Positions 8,467-17,782 are shown, counted from the stretch's first letter. The stretch is DNA of 64,000 nt from an uncultured Massilia sp. (GCA_946481275.1 CAMLMV010000021.1:1-64000); one strand, 5' to 3'. Notes: generated by a model not told the origin, from the letters alone. Made by a program: numbers and translations.

Positions 8467-8778
8467 TCAATCCAGGTCGCCGAGCAGGCGCGCGGCGGTG
8501 GCGGCCGCGGGCCAGCCGGCATAGAACGCGAGGTGCGTCACGACTTCGTCCAGCTCCTGCCGGGTGACGCCGTTGTCGAGCGCGGTCTGCAGGTGGAACG
8601 GCAGCTGGCCGTCGCGGCACAGCGCGACCAGGCAGGCAACCGTCACGAGGCTGCGGTCCCGTTTGCCCAGTTGCCCGCGCTCCCACACTTCGCCGAACAG
8701 CACACGGTCCGTGATCTCGGCCAGCGGCGGCACATGTCCCAGGGCGTGCTGGCCCTGCCCTTTCAACGTCGTCGTCAT
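8467..8778 (-). CDS. carboxymuconolactone decarboxylase family protein
   Basis: A 103-residue protein of the CMD/AhpD-like all-helical family (core LVTVACLVALCRDGQLPFHL). It has no CxxC pair, so it is unlikely to be an AhpD-type peroxidase partner. The start at 8778 is supported by GGGAG upstream. It is the first gene of the leftward operon and diverges from the LysR gene, which probably controls it. Confidence 0.85.
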   Translation of the reverse strand: MTTTLKGQGQHALGHVPPLAEITDRVLFGEVWERGQLGKRDRSLVTVACLVALCRDGQLPFHLQTALDNGVTRQELDEVVTHLAFYAGWPAAATAARLLGDLD

Positions 8779-8826
8779 CGTTTGCTCCCTGAATGGTTGA
8801 CGGGGCCATCGTAACGCCGTCAAACT

Positions 8827-8863
8827 ATTCTGAAAATCGAATATATTTGAATCAACCATTCAA
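8827..8863. promoter_or_regulatory. probable LysR operator region
   Basis: The 100-bp AT-rich divergent region holds a perfect inverted repeat TTGAAT-N5-ATTCAA (8847-8863) and ATTC-N8-GAAT (8827-8842). LysR proteins typically bind such dyads between their own gene and the divergent target. The match to this regulator is inferred from position. Confidence 0.55.
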
Positions 8864-8878
8864 TAAAACGGGACAATC

Positions 8879-9727
8879 ATGCGTCGCACGAATTTCGACA
8901 TGGACGCGCTGCGCAGCTTTTGCGAAGGCGTGGACCTCGGCAGTTTCGCGAAGGCGGCCGACCGGCTCGGACGGTCGACGTCGGCCATCAGCATGCAGAT
9001 GAAGAAGCTGGAAGGACAGGCCGGCACGGACCTGCTGCGCAAGTCGGGGCGCGGCCTGGAACTGACCGCCGCCGGCGAAACGCTGCTCGGTTACGCCCGC
9101 CGCATCCTCGACCTGAACGACGAGGCGCGCACGGCCCTTGCCGGCCTGGATCTCGAAGGCACCGTCAGGCTGGGACTGCAGGAAGATTTCGGCGAGCGCC
9201 TGCTGTCGAACGTCCTCGGCCGCTTCACGCGCAGCCATCCGGACCTGCAGATCGAGGCCGTCATCGCCCGCAACAGCGAACTCATCGCGCAACTGCAGGC
9301 CGGGAAGATCGATCTCGCACTGGGCTGGCACACGGGTGCGGAGCTGCCGTACGTGGACTTGCTGGGCGACTATCCCATGCGCTGGATCGGGTCGGCCGCA
9401 CAAGAGCCTGCCCGCGAGCCGGTGCGCCTCGTGGCGCTGCAGGCGCCCTGCCTGATGCGCAAGGCGGCGACCGACGCGCTCGACCGGGCCGGCATTCCCT
9501 GGCGCGTCGTCTACACGAGCGCCAGCCTGGCGGGCATCTGGGCCGCGGTCGCGGCGGGGCTCGGCGTGACGGTGCGGACCAACCTGGGGTTGCCCGGCGA
9601 CGTGCGCGTGCTCGACGGCTTGCCGGCGCTGCCGGGCATCCGGCTTGCGCTGTACAGCAGTGCGGCGACGCCTTCTCCGGCCTGCGCGCGCATGGCTGCG
9701 CTCATCAAGGAACACATCGTGGGCTAG
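8879..9727 (+). CDS. LysR-family transcriptional regulator
   Basis: A 282-residue regulator with an N-terminal winged helix-turn-helix (FDMDALRSFCEGVDLGSFAKAADRL, residues 6-30; SAISMQMKKLEGQ follows). The C-terminal part is a periplasmic-binding-protein-like effector domain, from about 95. It is divergent from the CMD/tautomerase/DUF4865 operon across operator-like dyads, which makes that operon its likely target. The effector is unknown. Confidence 0.92.
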   Translation: MRRTNFDMDALRSFCEGVDLGSFAKAADRLGRSTSAISMQMKKLEGQAGTDLLRKSGRGLELTAAGETLLGYARRILDLNDEARTALAGLDLEGTVRLGLQEDFGERLLSNVLGRFTRSHPDLQIEAVIARNSELIAQLQAGKIDLALGWHTGAELPYVDLLGDYPMRWIGSAAQEPAREPVRLVALQAPCLMRKAATDALDRAGIPWRVVYTSASLAGIWAAVAAGLGVTVRTNLGLPGDVRVLDGLPALPGIRLALYSSAATPSPACARMAALIKEHIVG

Positions 9728-9733
9728 CGCCCG

Positions 9734-10858
9734 TTACACCATCTCGGCAAACCCGATCCGGTCGGTGGTCGCCGCCCGCGCCTCGTCCACGCCGACCACG
9801 TGCGCGGCCAGCAGTGCTTCCAGCACGCTGTTCATCGTGTGGCACCCGGGCCCGCGCCCCGCGTTCATGTGCGCGCGGATGGCGCCCAGGTCGCCCTCTT
9901 CGATCATCGCCGCGACGGCCGGGTTGATGGTCAGGCATTCCGTGGCGAGATGGTAGCGGTTGCCCTGCTTCGACGGCAGCAGCGCCTGGCACAGCACTCC
10001 CCGCAACGCATGCGCGAGGGCCTGGCCCTGCGCGTCCGAATTGCCCAGCAGGCGCAGCATCTTTTGCAGGCCCAGCTCCGTCGAGCGCGCGTGCAAGGTG
10101 GCCAGCACGAGCGGGCCGGATTCGGCCAGCGCCAGCGCTTCCTGGGCCGTTTGCGCGTCGCGGATCTCGCCGATGACGATCACGTCCGGGCGCTCGCGCA
10201 GCGCGTCCAGCGCGCCGAGGTAATAGCTTTCCACGTCGCCATCCACGCCCACCTCGCGCTGCGTGATGATGCATTTGCGCTGCGGGATCAGGGTCTCGAC
10301 CGGATCCTCGATGGTGATGATGTGGCCCGAGCGCTGCCTGTTGATCTCGTCGAGCATCGAGGCGATCGTCGTCGACTTGCCCTGGCACGTGTCGCCGATG
10401 ATCAGCACGAGGCCGCTCGTCAGGCGTGCGAATTCGCGCTCGTCGGCGTGCAGGCCGAGCGTGTCCAGCGCCAGCGGTTCCTTCGGGAAGCGGCGGATCA
10501 CGCAGCCCAGCCGCTTCTTGCCCTGGAAGCTGAAGCAGTTGGCGCGGATGCGCGCCGTGTGCAGGTCGATCGAACGGTCGAACGCGCGGTCGACGATGCG
10601 CTCGGCCCAGTTCGGCTCGATGACGTCGAAGAACTCTTCCAGCTCTTCCTTCGTGATCGGCGAGTCCGTCACGGCGACGAGGCCCTTCGGCTGGCGCAGC
10701 ATCAGCGGACTGTTCTGGTGGATGATGATGTCGGAGAACACCAGCTTCGAATTCAGCAGGTGCAATATCTGCTCGACCAGGGTCCCGAACACCGGATGGT
10801 CTTCGTTTTCGATATACGACAGGGTGGGAATCTGCGAGGACTGGTGGTATTCCATCAT
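9734..10858 (-). CDS. PilT/PilU-like type IV pilus retraction ATPase paralogue
   Basis: A 374-residue secretion-type ATPase. Visible are an unusual Walker A GDTCQGKS (155-162; PilT normally has GPTGSGKS), the Asp box TIEDPVE, Walker B VIVIGEIRDAQTA and the His box TLHA. A PilT family member powers pilus retraction as a cytoplasmic hexamer. No pilus gene is nearby. The GxxxxGKS frame is kept, so ATP binding is plausible. Whether it acts on type IV pili or another machine is open. Confidence 0.85.
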   Translation of the reverse strand: MMEYHQSSQIPTLSYIENEDHPVFGTLVEQILHLLNSKLVFSDIIIHQNSPLMLRQPKGLVAVTDSPITKEELEEFFDVIEPNWAERIVDRAFDRSIDLHTARIRANCFSFQGKKRLGCVIRRFPKEPLALDTLGLHADEREFARLTSGLVLIIGDTCQGKSTTIASMLDEINRQRSGHIITIEDPVETLIPQRKCIITQREVGVDGDVESYYLGALDALRERPDVIVIGEIRDAQTAQEALALAESGPLVLATLHARSTELGLQKMLRLLGNSDAQGQALAHALRGVLCQALLPSKQGNRYHLATECLTINPAVAAMIEEGDLGAIRAHMNAGRGPGCHTMNSVLEALLAAHVVGVDEARAATTDRIGFAEMV

Positions 10859-10899
10859 GCTTCGACGTGTTCAAACAGGCTCGGCTGAGCGATCCATTC

Positions 10900-10905
10900 A
10901 TTATA
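10900..10905 (-). promoter_or_regulatory. -10 element for the PilT-like gene
   Basis: A perfect TATAAT on the minus strand lies 41 bp upstream of the ATG at 10858. The only TTGACA nearby (10918-10923) is just 12 bp away, too close for a standard -35, so only the -10 is proposed. Confidence 0.45.
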
Positions 10906-10948
10906 AAACCGGCATCCTGTCAAAATTCCAACTGGAAAGATATTTTTT

Positions 10949-11023
10949 CTAACACCAAGCTTCGACCGTGCCTTGGCCGCCACATCGCGCCGACTGTTAG
11001 CGCACGACATTTTCGTGTTAGCA
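10949..11023. promoter_or_regulatory. repeated GTTAG motifs upstream of the GH3 gene
   Basis: Three related motifs, CTAACAC (10949-10955), TGTTAGCGC (10995-11003) and TGTTAGCA (11016-11023), precede the glycosidase. They resemble half sites of the TGTTAGCGCTAACA-type operators of LacI-family sugar regulators. A TATAAC at 11036-11041 is very close to the start codon. Confidence 0.35.
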
Positions 11024-11052
11024 TCTTTGAAAATTTATAACAGGAGACTACG

Positions 11053-13650
11053 ATGACTCGCCACATCCCCTTTCCGCTCGCACCGCTGGCGCTCGCCGCC
11101 ATCTGCGCCACCGCACCCGCACTGGCCCAGCAGGATCCGGCAGCCCGCGCCGCCCAACTCGTCGCCCAGATGACGCTGGAGGAAAAAGCGGCGCAACTGG
11201 GCAACGACGCGCCCGCGATCCCGCGTTTGAAAATCCCGAAATACAACTGGTGGAACGAAGGCCTGCACGGCGTCGCGCGCGCCGGCTACGCGACCGTGTT
11301 CCCGCAGGCCGTCGGCATGGCGGCGACGTGGGACGAGCCGCTGATGCACCGGGTCGGCGACGTCATCGCGACGGAATTCCGCGCCAAATACCTCGCCACG
11401 CGCGCGCCCGACGGCGGCACGGACTGGTACCGCGGCCTCACCGTGTGGTCGCCCAACATCAACATCTTCCGCGACCCGCGCTGGGGCCGCGGCCAGGAGA
11501 CCTATGGCGAAGACCCGTACCTGACGTCGCGCATCGCCATCAACTTCATCCACGGCCTGCAGGGCGACGATGCACAGTCGTTCAAGACGATCGCCACCGC
11601 CAAGCACTTCGCCGTGCACAGCGGGCCGGAATCGAACCGCCACCGCGAAGACGTCCACCCGTCGCCGCACGACCTCGAAGACACGTACCTGCCCGCGTTC
11701 CGCGCCACCGTCACGGAAGGGAAAGTCGCCTCCGTCATGTGCGCGTACAACGCCGTCAACGGCATCCCCGCATGCGCCAGCGACGACCTGATGGAACAGC
11801 ACCTGCGCCGCGCCTGGGGTTTCAAGGGCTTCGTCGTTTCGGACTGCGGCGCGGCCGCCAACATCTACCGCGACGACAGCCTGCACTACACGAAGACGCC
11901 CGAGCAGGCCGTGGCCGCGTCGTTCAGCGCAGGCATGGACCTGATCTGCGGCGACTACCGCAACAAGATGACGACGGAGGCCGGCCCCATCGTCAACGCC
12001 GTGCGCCAGGGAGAATTGAAGGAAGCCGTCGTCGACCGCGCGCTCGTGCGCCTGTTCGAATACCGCATCCGCCTGGGCCTCCTCGACCAGAACCCGCCGC
12101 AGGCGTACGCCGGCATCAAGCCGACCGACAACGACACGCCGGCCCACCGCGCCGTCGCGCTGAAGACGGCCCAGGAAGCGATGGTGCTGCTGAAGAACGA
12201 CGGCCTGCTGCCTTTGACAAAGACGCCGAAGACGATCGCCGTCATCGGCCCGAACGCGGACAGCGAGGATGCGCTGGTCGGCAACTACAACGGCCAGCCG
12301 TCGCACCCGGTGACGGTGCTGGCCGGCATCCGCGCCCGTTTCCCCGAGGCGAAGGTCGTGTACGCGCCGGGCACGGGTCTCGTCGGCCCGGCGGAGCCGC
12401 CCGTGCCGGATGCGAACCTGTGCGTGGACGCCGCGTGCCGCACGCCGGGCCTGAAGGCCGAGCATTTCGATGGCCCCGACCTGGCCGGCGCGGCGCGGAA
12501 TGCCGTCGAAAAGAACGCCCGCGCCGCGTGGCAGGAAGGCGGCCACAATGCCTCCGCCCGCTGGACCGGCTACCTGAAAGCGCCGCGCACGGGCGACTAC
12601 AGCCTGCGTTACCTGAGCAATGCCGGGTACCGCATCTGGATCGACGGCAAGCCGGTCGTGGATGCGTGGGACGTCGGCGATACGCCGTCGATCGAGGCGG
12701 GCAAGGCGAAGCTGCAGGCGGGTAAAACCTATCCGATCCGGATCGAGGCCGTACAGCGCGGCGCGCGCGGCGACCAGAAACTGGTGTGGAGCACGCCCAT
12801 CGACGCTGGCCGCGAAGCCGTCGACCTGGCCCGCCGCGCGGATCTCGTCGTGTTCGTGGCCGGCCTCTCCGCCAACCTGGAAGGCGAGGAGCTGAAGCTG
12901 CAGGTGCCGGGATTCAACGGCGGCGACCGCACGAGCCTCGACCTGCCGGCGCCGCAGGAACGCCTGCTGGAACAGGTGGTCGGCACCGGCAAGCCGACGG
13001 TGCTCGTGCTGATGAGCGGCAGCGCGCTGTCCGTCAACTGGGCCGACAAGCACGTGCCGGCCATCGTCCAGGCCTGGTATCCGGGCGAAGAAGGGGGACG
13101 AGCGGTGGCCGGCCTGATCGCGGGCGACTACAGCCCGGCGGGCCGCCTGCCCGTCACGTTCTACCGCGGCGTGGACGGCCTGCCGGCATTCACCGACTAC
13201 CGCATGGACGGCCGCACCTACCGCTATTTCAAGGGCGACGTCCTGTACCCGTTCGGCCACGGCCTGTCGTACACGACGTTCCGCTACGGGACGCCGGCGC
13301 TGTCGGCGCCGTCCGTCGCGGCGGGCAGCCCGGTGAACGTGGACGTCGAGGTGGCCAACACCGGCAAGCGCGATGGCGACGAAGTCGTCCAGCTGTACGT
13401 GGCCAAGCCGGGCGATGCCGCCAATCCGACGCTGGCAGGGTTCCGCCGCATCCATCTGAAGGCGGGCGAGCGCAAGCGCGTTTCGCTGGCGCTGGATGCA
13501 CGCGCCCTGTCGCAGGTCGACGCGGCCGGCGCGCGCAAGGTCGTGCCGGGCGCGTACACGGTCTACCTGGGCGGCGGGCAGCCGGGGCATGCGCAGGCCG
13601 TCAAGGCGGCGCTGACGGTGACCGGAGCGGCGTCCGCGCTGCCCAAATAA
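11053..13650 (+). CDS. glycoside hydrolase family 3 beta-glucosidase/beta-xylosidase with PA14 domain
   Basis: An 865-residue exported enzyme that removes terminal beta-linked sugars from oligosaccharides. It has a Sec signal peptide (cleavage after APALAQ, about 25), a GH3 N-domain (30-360) with KHFAVHSGPE and the probable nucleophile Asp in VSDCGA (about 273), and a GH3 C-domain (375-450 and 590-740). A PA14 carbohydrate-binding insert lies at about 470-600 (RWTGYLKAPRTGDYSLRYLS), and a fibronectin III-like end at 750-860. The layout suits plant-polymer breakdown, xylan or glucan. The exact sugar cannot be read from sequence. An 18-bp-stem terminator follows. Confidence 0.92.
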   Translation: MTRHIPFPLAPLALAAICATAPALAQQDPAARAAQLVAQMTLEEKAAQLGNDAPAIPRLKIPKYNWWNEGLHGVARAGYATVFPQAVGMAATWDEPLMHRVGDVIATEFRAKYLATRAPDGGTDWYRGLTVWSPNINIFRDPRWGRGQETYGEDPYLTSRIAINFIHGLQGDDAQSFKTIATAKHFAVHSGPESNRHREDVHPSPHDLEDTYLPAFRATVTEGKVASVMCAYNAVNGIPACASDDLMEQHLRRAWGFKGFVVSDCGAAANIYRDDSLHYTKTPEQAVAASFSAGMDLICGDYRNKMTTEAGPIVNAVRQGELKEAVVDRALVRLFEYRIRLGLLDQNPPQAYAGIKPTDNDTPAHRAVALKTAQEAMVLLKNDGLLPLTKTPKTIAVIGPNADSEDALVGNYNGQPSHPVTVLAGIRARFPEAKVVYAPGTGLVGPAEPPVPDANLCVDAACRTPGLKAEHFDGPDLAGAARNAVEKNARAAWQEGGHNASARWTGYLKAPRTGDYSLRYLSNAGYRIWIDGKPVVDAWDVGDTPSIEAGKAKLQAGKTYPIRIEAVQRGARGDQKLVWSTPIDAGREAVDLARRADLVVFVAGLSANLEGEELKLQVPGFNGGDRTSLDLPAPQERLLEQVVGTGKPTVLVLMSGSALSVNWADKHVPAIVQAWYPGEEGGRAVAGLIAGDYSPAGRLPVTFYRGVDGLPAFTDYRMDGRTYRYFKGDVLYPFGHGLSYTTFRYGTPALSAPSVAAGSPVNVDVEVANTGKRDGDEVVQLYVAKPGDAANPTLAGFRRIHLKAGERKRVSLALDARALSQVDAAGARKVVPGAYTVYLGGGQPGHAQAVKAALTVTGAASALPK

Positions 13651-13659
13651 GCGGCCGAT

Positions 13660-13714
13660 CCGGACCGGAATGCACGCGTTTCACCCCGCGTGCGTGCATT
13701 CCGGTCCGGTTTTC
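13660..13714 (+). terminator. terminator of the GH3 gene
   Basis: Perfect 18-bp arms (13660-13677 and 13692-13709) enclose a 14-nt loop and are followed by TTTT. Confidence 0.85.
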
Positions 13715-13800
13715 ATGCGTTTTGTCGCAAACCGGTACCCCGCTTGCCCCCTCCCGCTTAGGATGTGCACATCGACACCATGCACATCAGGGAGACCACC

Positions 13801-14571
13801 ATGACCCACAATACAACTCGCCGTTTCCTCATCGCCGCCGGCGCCCTCGCCTGCATCGCCCTCGCGCCGCAGGCCCAGGCAGGCGACTGGCCCTGGAGCA
13901 GGAGCGAACAGGTGCAGGGCAGCGGCCGCGTACAAAGCCAGGCACGCGACGTGGCCCACTTCAGCGGCCTCGCCATGTCCCTGCCGGGCAATGTCGAGAT
14001 CAAGAGCGGCAGCGGCCGCGAAGGCGTAACGGTCGAGGCGGACGACAACCTGCTGCCGCTGATCGAAACCGTCGTCGAAGACGGCACCCTGAAGATCCGC
14101 GCCAAGCGCAATACGAACCTGCGCACCCGTAACCTGAAGGTCGTCGTGCAGGCGCGCGACATCGACCGCCTGGCGCTGGGCGGCTCCGGCAACATCGATG
14201 CGGACGTCGTACGCGGCACCCGCGTGCGCTTCGACGTGGGCGGCTCGGGCTCCATCAAGGTCCGCAAGCTCGAAGGCGAGTCCGTGAACGTCGCCCTCGG
14301 CGGCAGCGGCAACCTGCAGGCGCTGGACGGCACGGCGCGCAGCACGTCGATTTCGATCGGCGGCTCGGGCACCGTCGACATGGGCCATGTACGCACCGAG
14401 AACGCCAGCGTCACCGTGGCCGGCTCCGGCGACGCGACCTTGTGGGTGCGCGACAGCCTGAGCCTGACCGTGGCCGGTTCCGGCGACGTCAATTACTACG
14501 GCGATCCGCAGGTCACCCGCTCGGTGGTCGGCTCGGGCAACGTCAAACGCCTGGGTGCTGCGCCGCGCTGA
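13801..14571 (+). CDS. GIN-domain (DUF2807) exported protein
   Basis: A 256-residue protein with a signal peptide (cleavage after PQAQA, about 24). The beta-helix GIN domain is built from repeats such as LGGSGNIDADV, VGGSGSIKV, LGGSGNLQAL, IGGSGTVDM and VAGSGDATL. It is probably periplasmic or outer-membrane associated and its function is unknown. I chose the ATG at 13801 because GGGAG precedes it and a signal peptide follows. It is convergent with the TonB receptor, with stops directly abutting. Confidence 0.85.
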   Translation: MTHNTTRRFLIAAGALACIALAPQAQAGDWPWSRSEQVQGSGRVQSQARDVAHFSGLAMSLPGNVEIKSGSGREGVTVEADDNLLPLIETVVEDGTLKIRAKRNTNLRTRNLKVVVQARDIDRLALGGSGNIDADVVRGTRVRFDVGGSGSIKVRKLEGESVNVALGGSGNLQALDGTARSTSISIGGSGTVDMGHVRTENASVTVAGSGDATLWVRDSLSLTVAGSGDVNYYGDPQVTRSVVGSGNVKRLGAAPR

Positions 14572-16842
14572 TCACAAATCCCACCGCATCTCCGCCACGA
14601 CGGTCCGCTGCGTGTACGGATGAAACGCCCAGTAGGTGCGGTCGTTGAGGTTGTCCACGCCGACCGCCGCGCTCCAGTGGCGGTCGAACCGGTAGCGCAC
14701 CCGCGCATCGAACACGAGATAGTCCGACACCCCCATGTACGCGTCGCCATTCGGGTCGCTGTTGTCCAGCGTCCCGTACTGGCGGCCGCTGTAGCGCCCG
14801 CCCAGGGTCGCGGTCCAGTGGTCGTTCGCCTTCCACGTCGCCAGCATCGTCGCGCGCCAGCGCGGCACGCGGGGCTGCCACTTGCCCACGCTCGCCGGGA
14901 AGCCCGGGTTCTCCGTGATGATGGAATCGGCAAACGTGAGGCTGCCCGTCAGGTCGAGCCCCTTCACGCCGACGTCGTCCGCCTGCGCCGACATTTCCAG
15001 GCCGTTCGTGCGGATGCGGCCCACGTTCTGCACCGTGTTCACGGTCGTACCGCCGGCGACGGGCAGCGGCTGCGAATACAGCGCGTCGCGCGTCGTTTCC
15101 CGGAACAGCGTCACGCGCAGCGAGCCTTTGTCGTTCAGCGTCTCGGCCGACAGCTCGCTCGTCCACGACTTCTCCGCCTTCAGGTTCGGGTTGCTGTTCA
15201 CGATGGCGTTGTCGACGATGGAACCCTGGAACAGCTCGGCCGCCGTCGGGTTGCGCACGGCACGGCCCGTCGAGGCCTTCAGGGTCCAGTCGGGACTGAC
15301 GCGCCAAGACAGCGCGGCCTTCGGCGACCACGCCGTCTCGCTGCGCGACGGGAACCCCAGCGGCGCCGCCAGCACGGCGTTCGACAGTTCTCCGCCGTAC
15401 GCGCGCCACCGTTCGAAGCGGGCACCGACCGTTGCGCGCCACGCGTCGCCGATGCGCCAGTTGTCCTGCGCATACAGGCTCTCCAGCCACGTGTTGCCGT
15501 TGAAGACCGAGACCTGGCGGCCGTCGCCCGCATGCAGCCAGTCGGCCGTACTGCCGAACACGCGGGTACGCAGTTTCGCGTGGTCCGACTGCAGCCCGAA
15601 TTCGACCGTGTGGTCCTCCGGCCGCCAGATGCCTTTCAGCGCCAGCGTGTTCCAGCCGCTGCCGTGCATGTCCGTGACCTGGCCCGCGCCGTTCGTGTCC
15701 GCATCGGGCACCAGCACGGTCGGCGTGCGCACGAGGTCGCGCGCGTAGTCGTACAGGCTCGCGGCGATCTCCCAGTCGAACGTGTCGCGGCTGTGCTTCT
15801 TCAGGGACAGCCCGTGCATCGCATGTTCCAGCGTGCCGCGGCTGGGCGCGAAATCGGAGGCGCGGATGTCGTACGCGCGGCCGTCGATATTCACCCGGGT
15901 CGCCGTGGTGACGGGGTTGCCGGCCGCATCGCGCAGGTACGATTCGGCCACGCGCTTCGCCTCGTTGCGCCACCAGCCGAACGTGTAGCTGGCGCGCAGC
16001 GTCGGTGCGATGTCCCAGGCGAGCTTGACTTTCGCGTGGTCCTGCACGGTGTGCGTCTGGCTCGTCGCGCCGATCAGCCACCAGTCCCTGTTCGACGGAT
16101 TGCGCCCCGCGACGGCGCCCGTCACGGGGATGCCGCCACCGCCCGGCACGCCGGCCGACAGCAACTTGTTGGCGAACCCGATGGGCTGCGCATCGCTGTC
16201 GAGCCGTGCCACGTCGATCCAGTACGACCACGCGCCGCTGCGGTCGCCCAGCGACGCGCTGCCCTGCCAGCCGTCGTAGCGGTCGTCGGTCCGGTATAAC
16301 TTGAAGCCCTGCGAGTAGCCGGACAGTTTCACGTGGGCTTCGCGCTTCGCCGGCATGCGGGTCTGGAAGTCGACGACGGCGCCGACCGAGTTGCCCGGAT
16401 ACGCGGCCGCGAACGGGCCGTACAGCACGTCCACGCGCTCGATCTCTTCCGGCGTGACGAGGCCCCAGCGCGGCGTGTACGTGGCGCCGTTGCCGAGCAG
16501 GTTGGAGAGCAGGATGCCGTCCGCGTACACGAGCGAGCGCGCGCTGTTGCCCGTGCCGGACGCGCGGCTCGCGAGCACGGCGTGGTCGTAGTCGCCCGTG
16601 TAGCGCTTGCGCACGTTCAGGCTGGGCAGGTATTTCAGCGCGTCTTCGCTGTCGACCGCGTTGATCCGGTCCTCGACCTGGGCGCCCGTGATCCCTTCGA
16701 TCGTCGTCGGGATCTGCGCGGGCAGCGACGTGGGGCGGCCGCCGGTGATGACCACGGTTTCCAGGTGCGTGTCGTCGGCATGGGCGTGCACGGTCACGCA
16801 CGCCAGCGCGGCGAGCGCAAGGCGTTGTTTTCGATATCGCAT
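14572..16842 (-). CDS. TonB-dependent outer membrane receptor, probable copper receptor
   Basis: A 756-residue outer-membrane transporter with a signal peptide, a plug domain (about 45-150: IPTTIEGITGAQVEDRINAVDSEDALKYLPS-type segments) and a long beta-barrel ending in WDL. The ATG at 16842 is favoured by GAGG a few bases upstream; the GTG six bases earlier would overlap it. It is the last gene of a leftward operon with YcnI-like, PCuAC and DUF2946 genes, which points to copper uptake (OprC/NosA-like) rather than iron. Substrate assignment is from context. Confidence 0.88.
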   Translation of the reverse strand: MRYRKQRLALAALACVTVHAHADDTHLETVVITGGRPTSLPAQIPTTIEGITGAQVEDRINAVDSEDALKYLPSLNVRKRYTGDYDHAVLASRASGTGNSARSLVYADGILLSNLLGNGATYTPRWGLVTPEEIERVDVLYGPFAAAYPGNSVGAVVDFQTRMPAKREAHVKLSGYSQGFKLYRTDDRYDGWQGSASLGDRSGAWSYWIDVARLDSDAQPIGFANKLLSAGVPGGGGIPVTGAVAGRNPSNRDWWLIGATSQTHTVQDHAKVKLAWDIAPTLRASYTFGWWRNEAKRVAESYLRDAAGNPVTTATRVNIDGRAYDIRASDFAPSRGTLEHAMHGLSLKKHSRDTFDWEIAASLYDYARDLVRTPTVLVPDADTNGAGQVTDMHGSGWNTLALKGIWRPEDHTVEFGLQSDHAKLRTRVFGSTADWLHAGDGRQVSVFNGNTWLESLYAQDNWRIGDAWRATVGARFERWRAYGGELSNAVLAAPLGFPSRSETAWSPKAALSWRVSPDWTLKASTGRAVRNPTAAELFQGSIVDNAIVNSNPNLKAEKSWTSELSAETLNDKGSLRVTLFRETTRDALYSQPLPVAGGTTVNTVQNVGRIRTNGLEMSAQADDVGVKGLDLTGSLTFADSIITENPGFPASVGKWQPRVPRWRATMLATWKANDHWTATLGGRYSGRQYGTLDNSDPNGDAYMGVSDYLVFDARVRYRFDRHWSAAVGVDNLNDRTYWAFHPYTQRTVVAEMRWDL

Positions 16843-16849
16843 GTGCACC

Positions 16850-17290
16850 TCAGTGATGGTGCATCGGCATCGCGGCGGGCGTGACTTCCAGCACCGGCGC
16901 GGGCGTCTTCGATTCGGGCCCGACGTCGGCCCAGTCCATGCGGCCCTTCTCGCATTGCTGGCCGACCTTGAACACCAGGCGGCCCGGCGCGTCCGGCAAC
17001 TTCGCCTGCACCGTGAACTCGTCGTAATAAGCGTCCGGCAGCGGTCCGCCGCGCCAGGTGATCTCGCGCGGGGCCAGCGTAAGGGTCCAGCCCGGCTTGG
17101 GCATCGGCTTCGCCGTCACGCCCTCCGGCAACTGCACGGTGATGCCGGTCGTGGCGCTGCCGGCGCAGCCGTGGCCAACCTTGAACACGAGGGTCTGATG
17201 GCTGCCTGCCGGTGCGGTGGCCGGGGCGATGGTGATATGGGCGTGCGCCAGCGGCGCCGCGAACAGGGCGGCGATCCAGAATGCTTTCAT
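16850..17290 (-). CDS. YcnI-like (DUF1775) periplasmic copper protein
   Basis: A 146-residue exported protein. After MKAFWIAALFAAPLAHA the mature protein begins HITIAPATAPAG, so cleavage would expose an N-terminal His, the copper brace of DUF1775/YcnI proteins. Other family features (GHGCAGSATTGITVQLPEG, a conserved Trp pair) are present. The C-terminus is MPMHHH, a further metal-binding tail. The start at 17290 has GGAGG at correct spacing. It ends seven bases before the TonB receptor start codon. Confidence 0.9.
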   Translation of the reverse strand: MKAFWIAALFAAPLAHAHITIAPATAPAGSHQTLVFKVGHGCAGSATTGITVQLPEGVTAKPMPKPGWTLTLAPREITWRGGPLPDAYYDEFTVQAKLPDAPGRLVFKVGQQCEKGRMDWADVGPESKTPAPVLEVTPAAMPMHHH

Positions 17291-17301
17291 CATGTCCTCC
17301 G

Positions 17302-17745
17302 TCAGTGCGCTGCGGTGTAGGTGAGCGGTTTGACCGGCACCTGCACGGTGACGTTCTCGCGCTTCTTGTCGGACCCGACGAAGGTCAATGTCAGCGGCAC
17401 CTGCTGGCCTTCCTTGAGCTGCTGCTTCAGGTCGAACAGCATGACGTGGTAGCCCCCGGACGACAGGTTGACGCTCTGGTTGGCCGGCAGGTCGATGCCG
17501 TCGACCTTTTGCATGCGCATGGTCTGGCCTTCCATGGCCATCTGGTGGACTTCGGCGCGGCCAGCGACGGGGCTTTGCACGTCGACGAGGCGCGTGGCCT
17601 TGGGCGAACGCAGCTGCATGAAGGCGCCGGCCGTCTTCTGGGCCGGGACGGTGGCGCGGATCCACGGGTCGCCGACGGTGACTTGGGCGAACGCGGCGGT
17701 CGAGAACAGGCTGGCCGCGGCCAGCACGAGGAATTTGTTGTACAT
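17302..17745 (-). CDS. PCuAC-type copper chaperone
   Basis: A 147-residue periplasmic Cu(I) chaperone with a signal peptide ending at AAFAQ. The H-M-x10-M-x-M motif is visible as VHQMAMEGQTMRMQKVDG. PCuAC proteins deliver copper to the CuA/CuB sites of cytochrome oxidases. It lies 11 bp upstream of the YcnI-like gene. The start MYNKF at 17745 is preferred because it gives a proper signal peptide. Confidence 0.92.
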   Translation of the reverse strand: MYNKFLVLAAASLFSTAAFAQVTVGDPWIRATVPAQKTAGAFMQLRSPKATRLVDVQSPVAGRAEVHQMAMEGQTMRMQKVDGIDLPANQSVNLSSGGYHVMLFDLKQQLKEGQQVPLTLTFVGSDKKRENVTVQVPVKPLTYTAAH

Positions 17746-17782
17746 GACTTTACCTGACAAGAATGGATGAACGGAATGAAAG

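Noticed and set aside
10900..10923. Complete sigma-70 promoter formed by TTGACA and TATAAT upstream of the PilT-like gene
   Set aside because: The spacer is 12 bp, too short for a functional -35/-10 pair.
11035..13590. 851-codon leftward ORF antisense to the GH3 gene
   Set aside because: Composition is Arg/Val/Ala-biased shadow sequence; the + strand carries all GH3 motifs and the signal peptide.
14620..16299. 559-codon rightward ORF antisense to the TonB receptor
   Set aside because: Shadow of a high-GC coding region; there is no ribosome site or fold.
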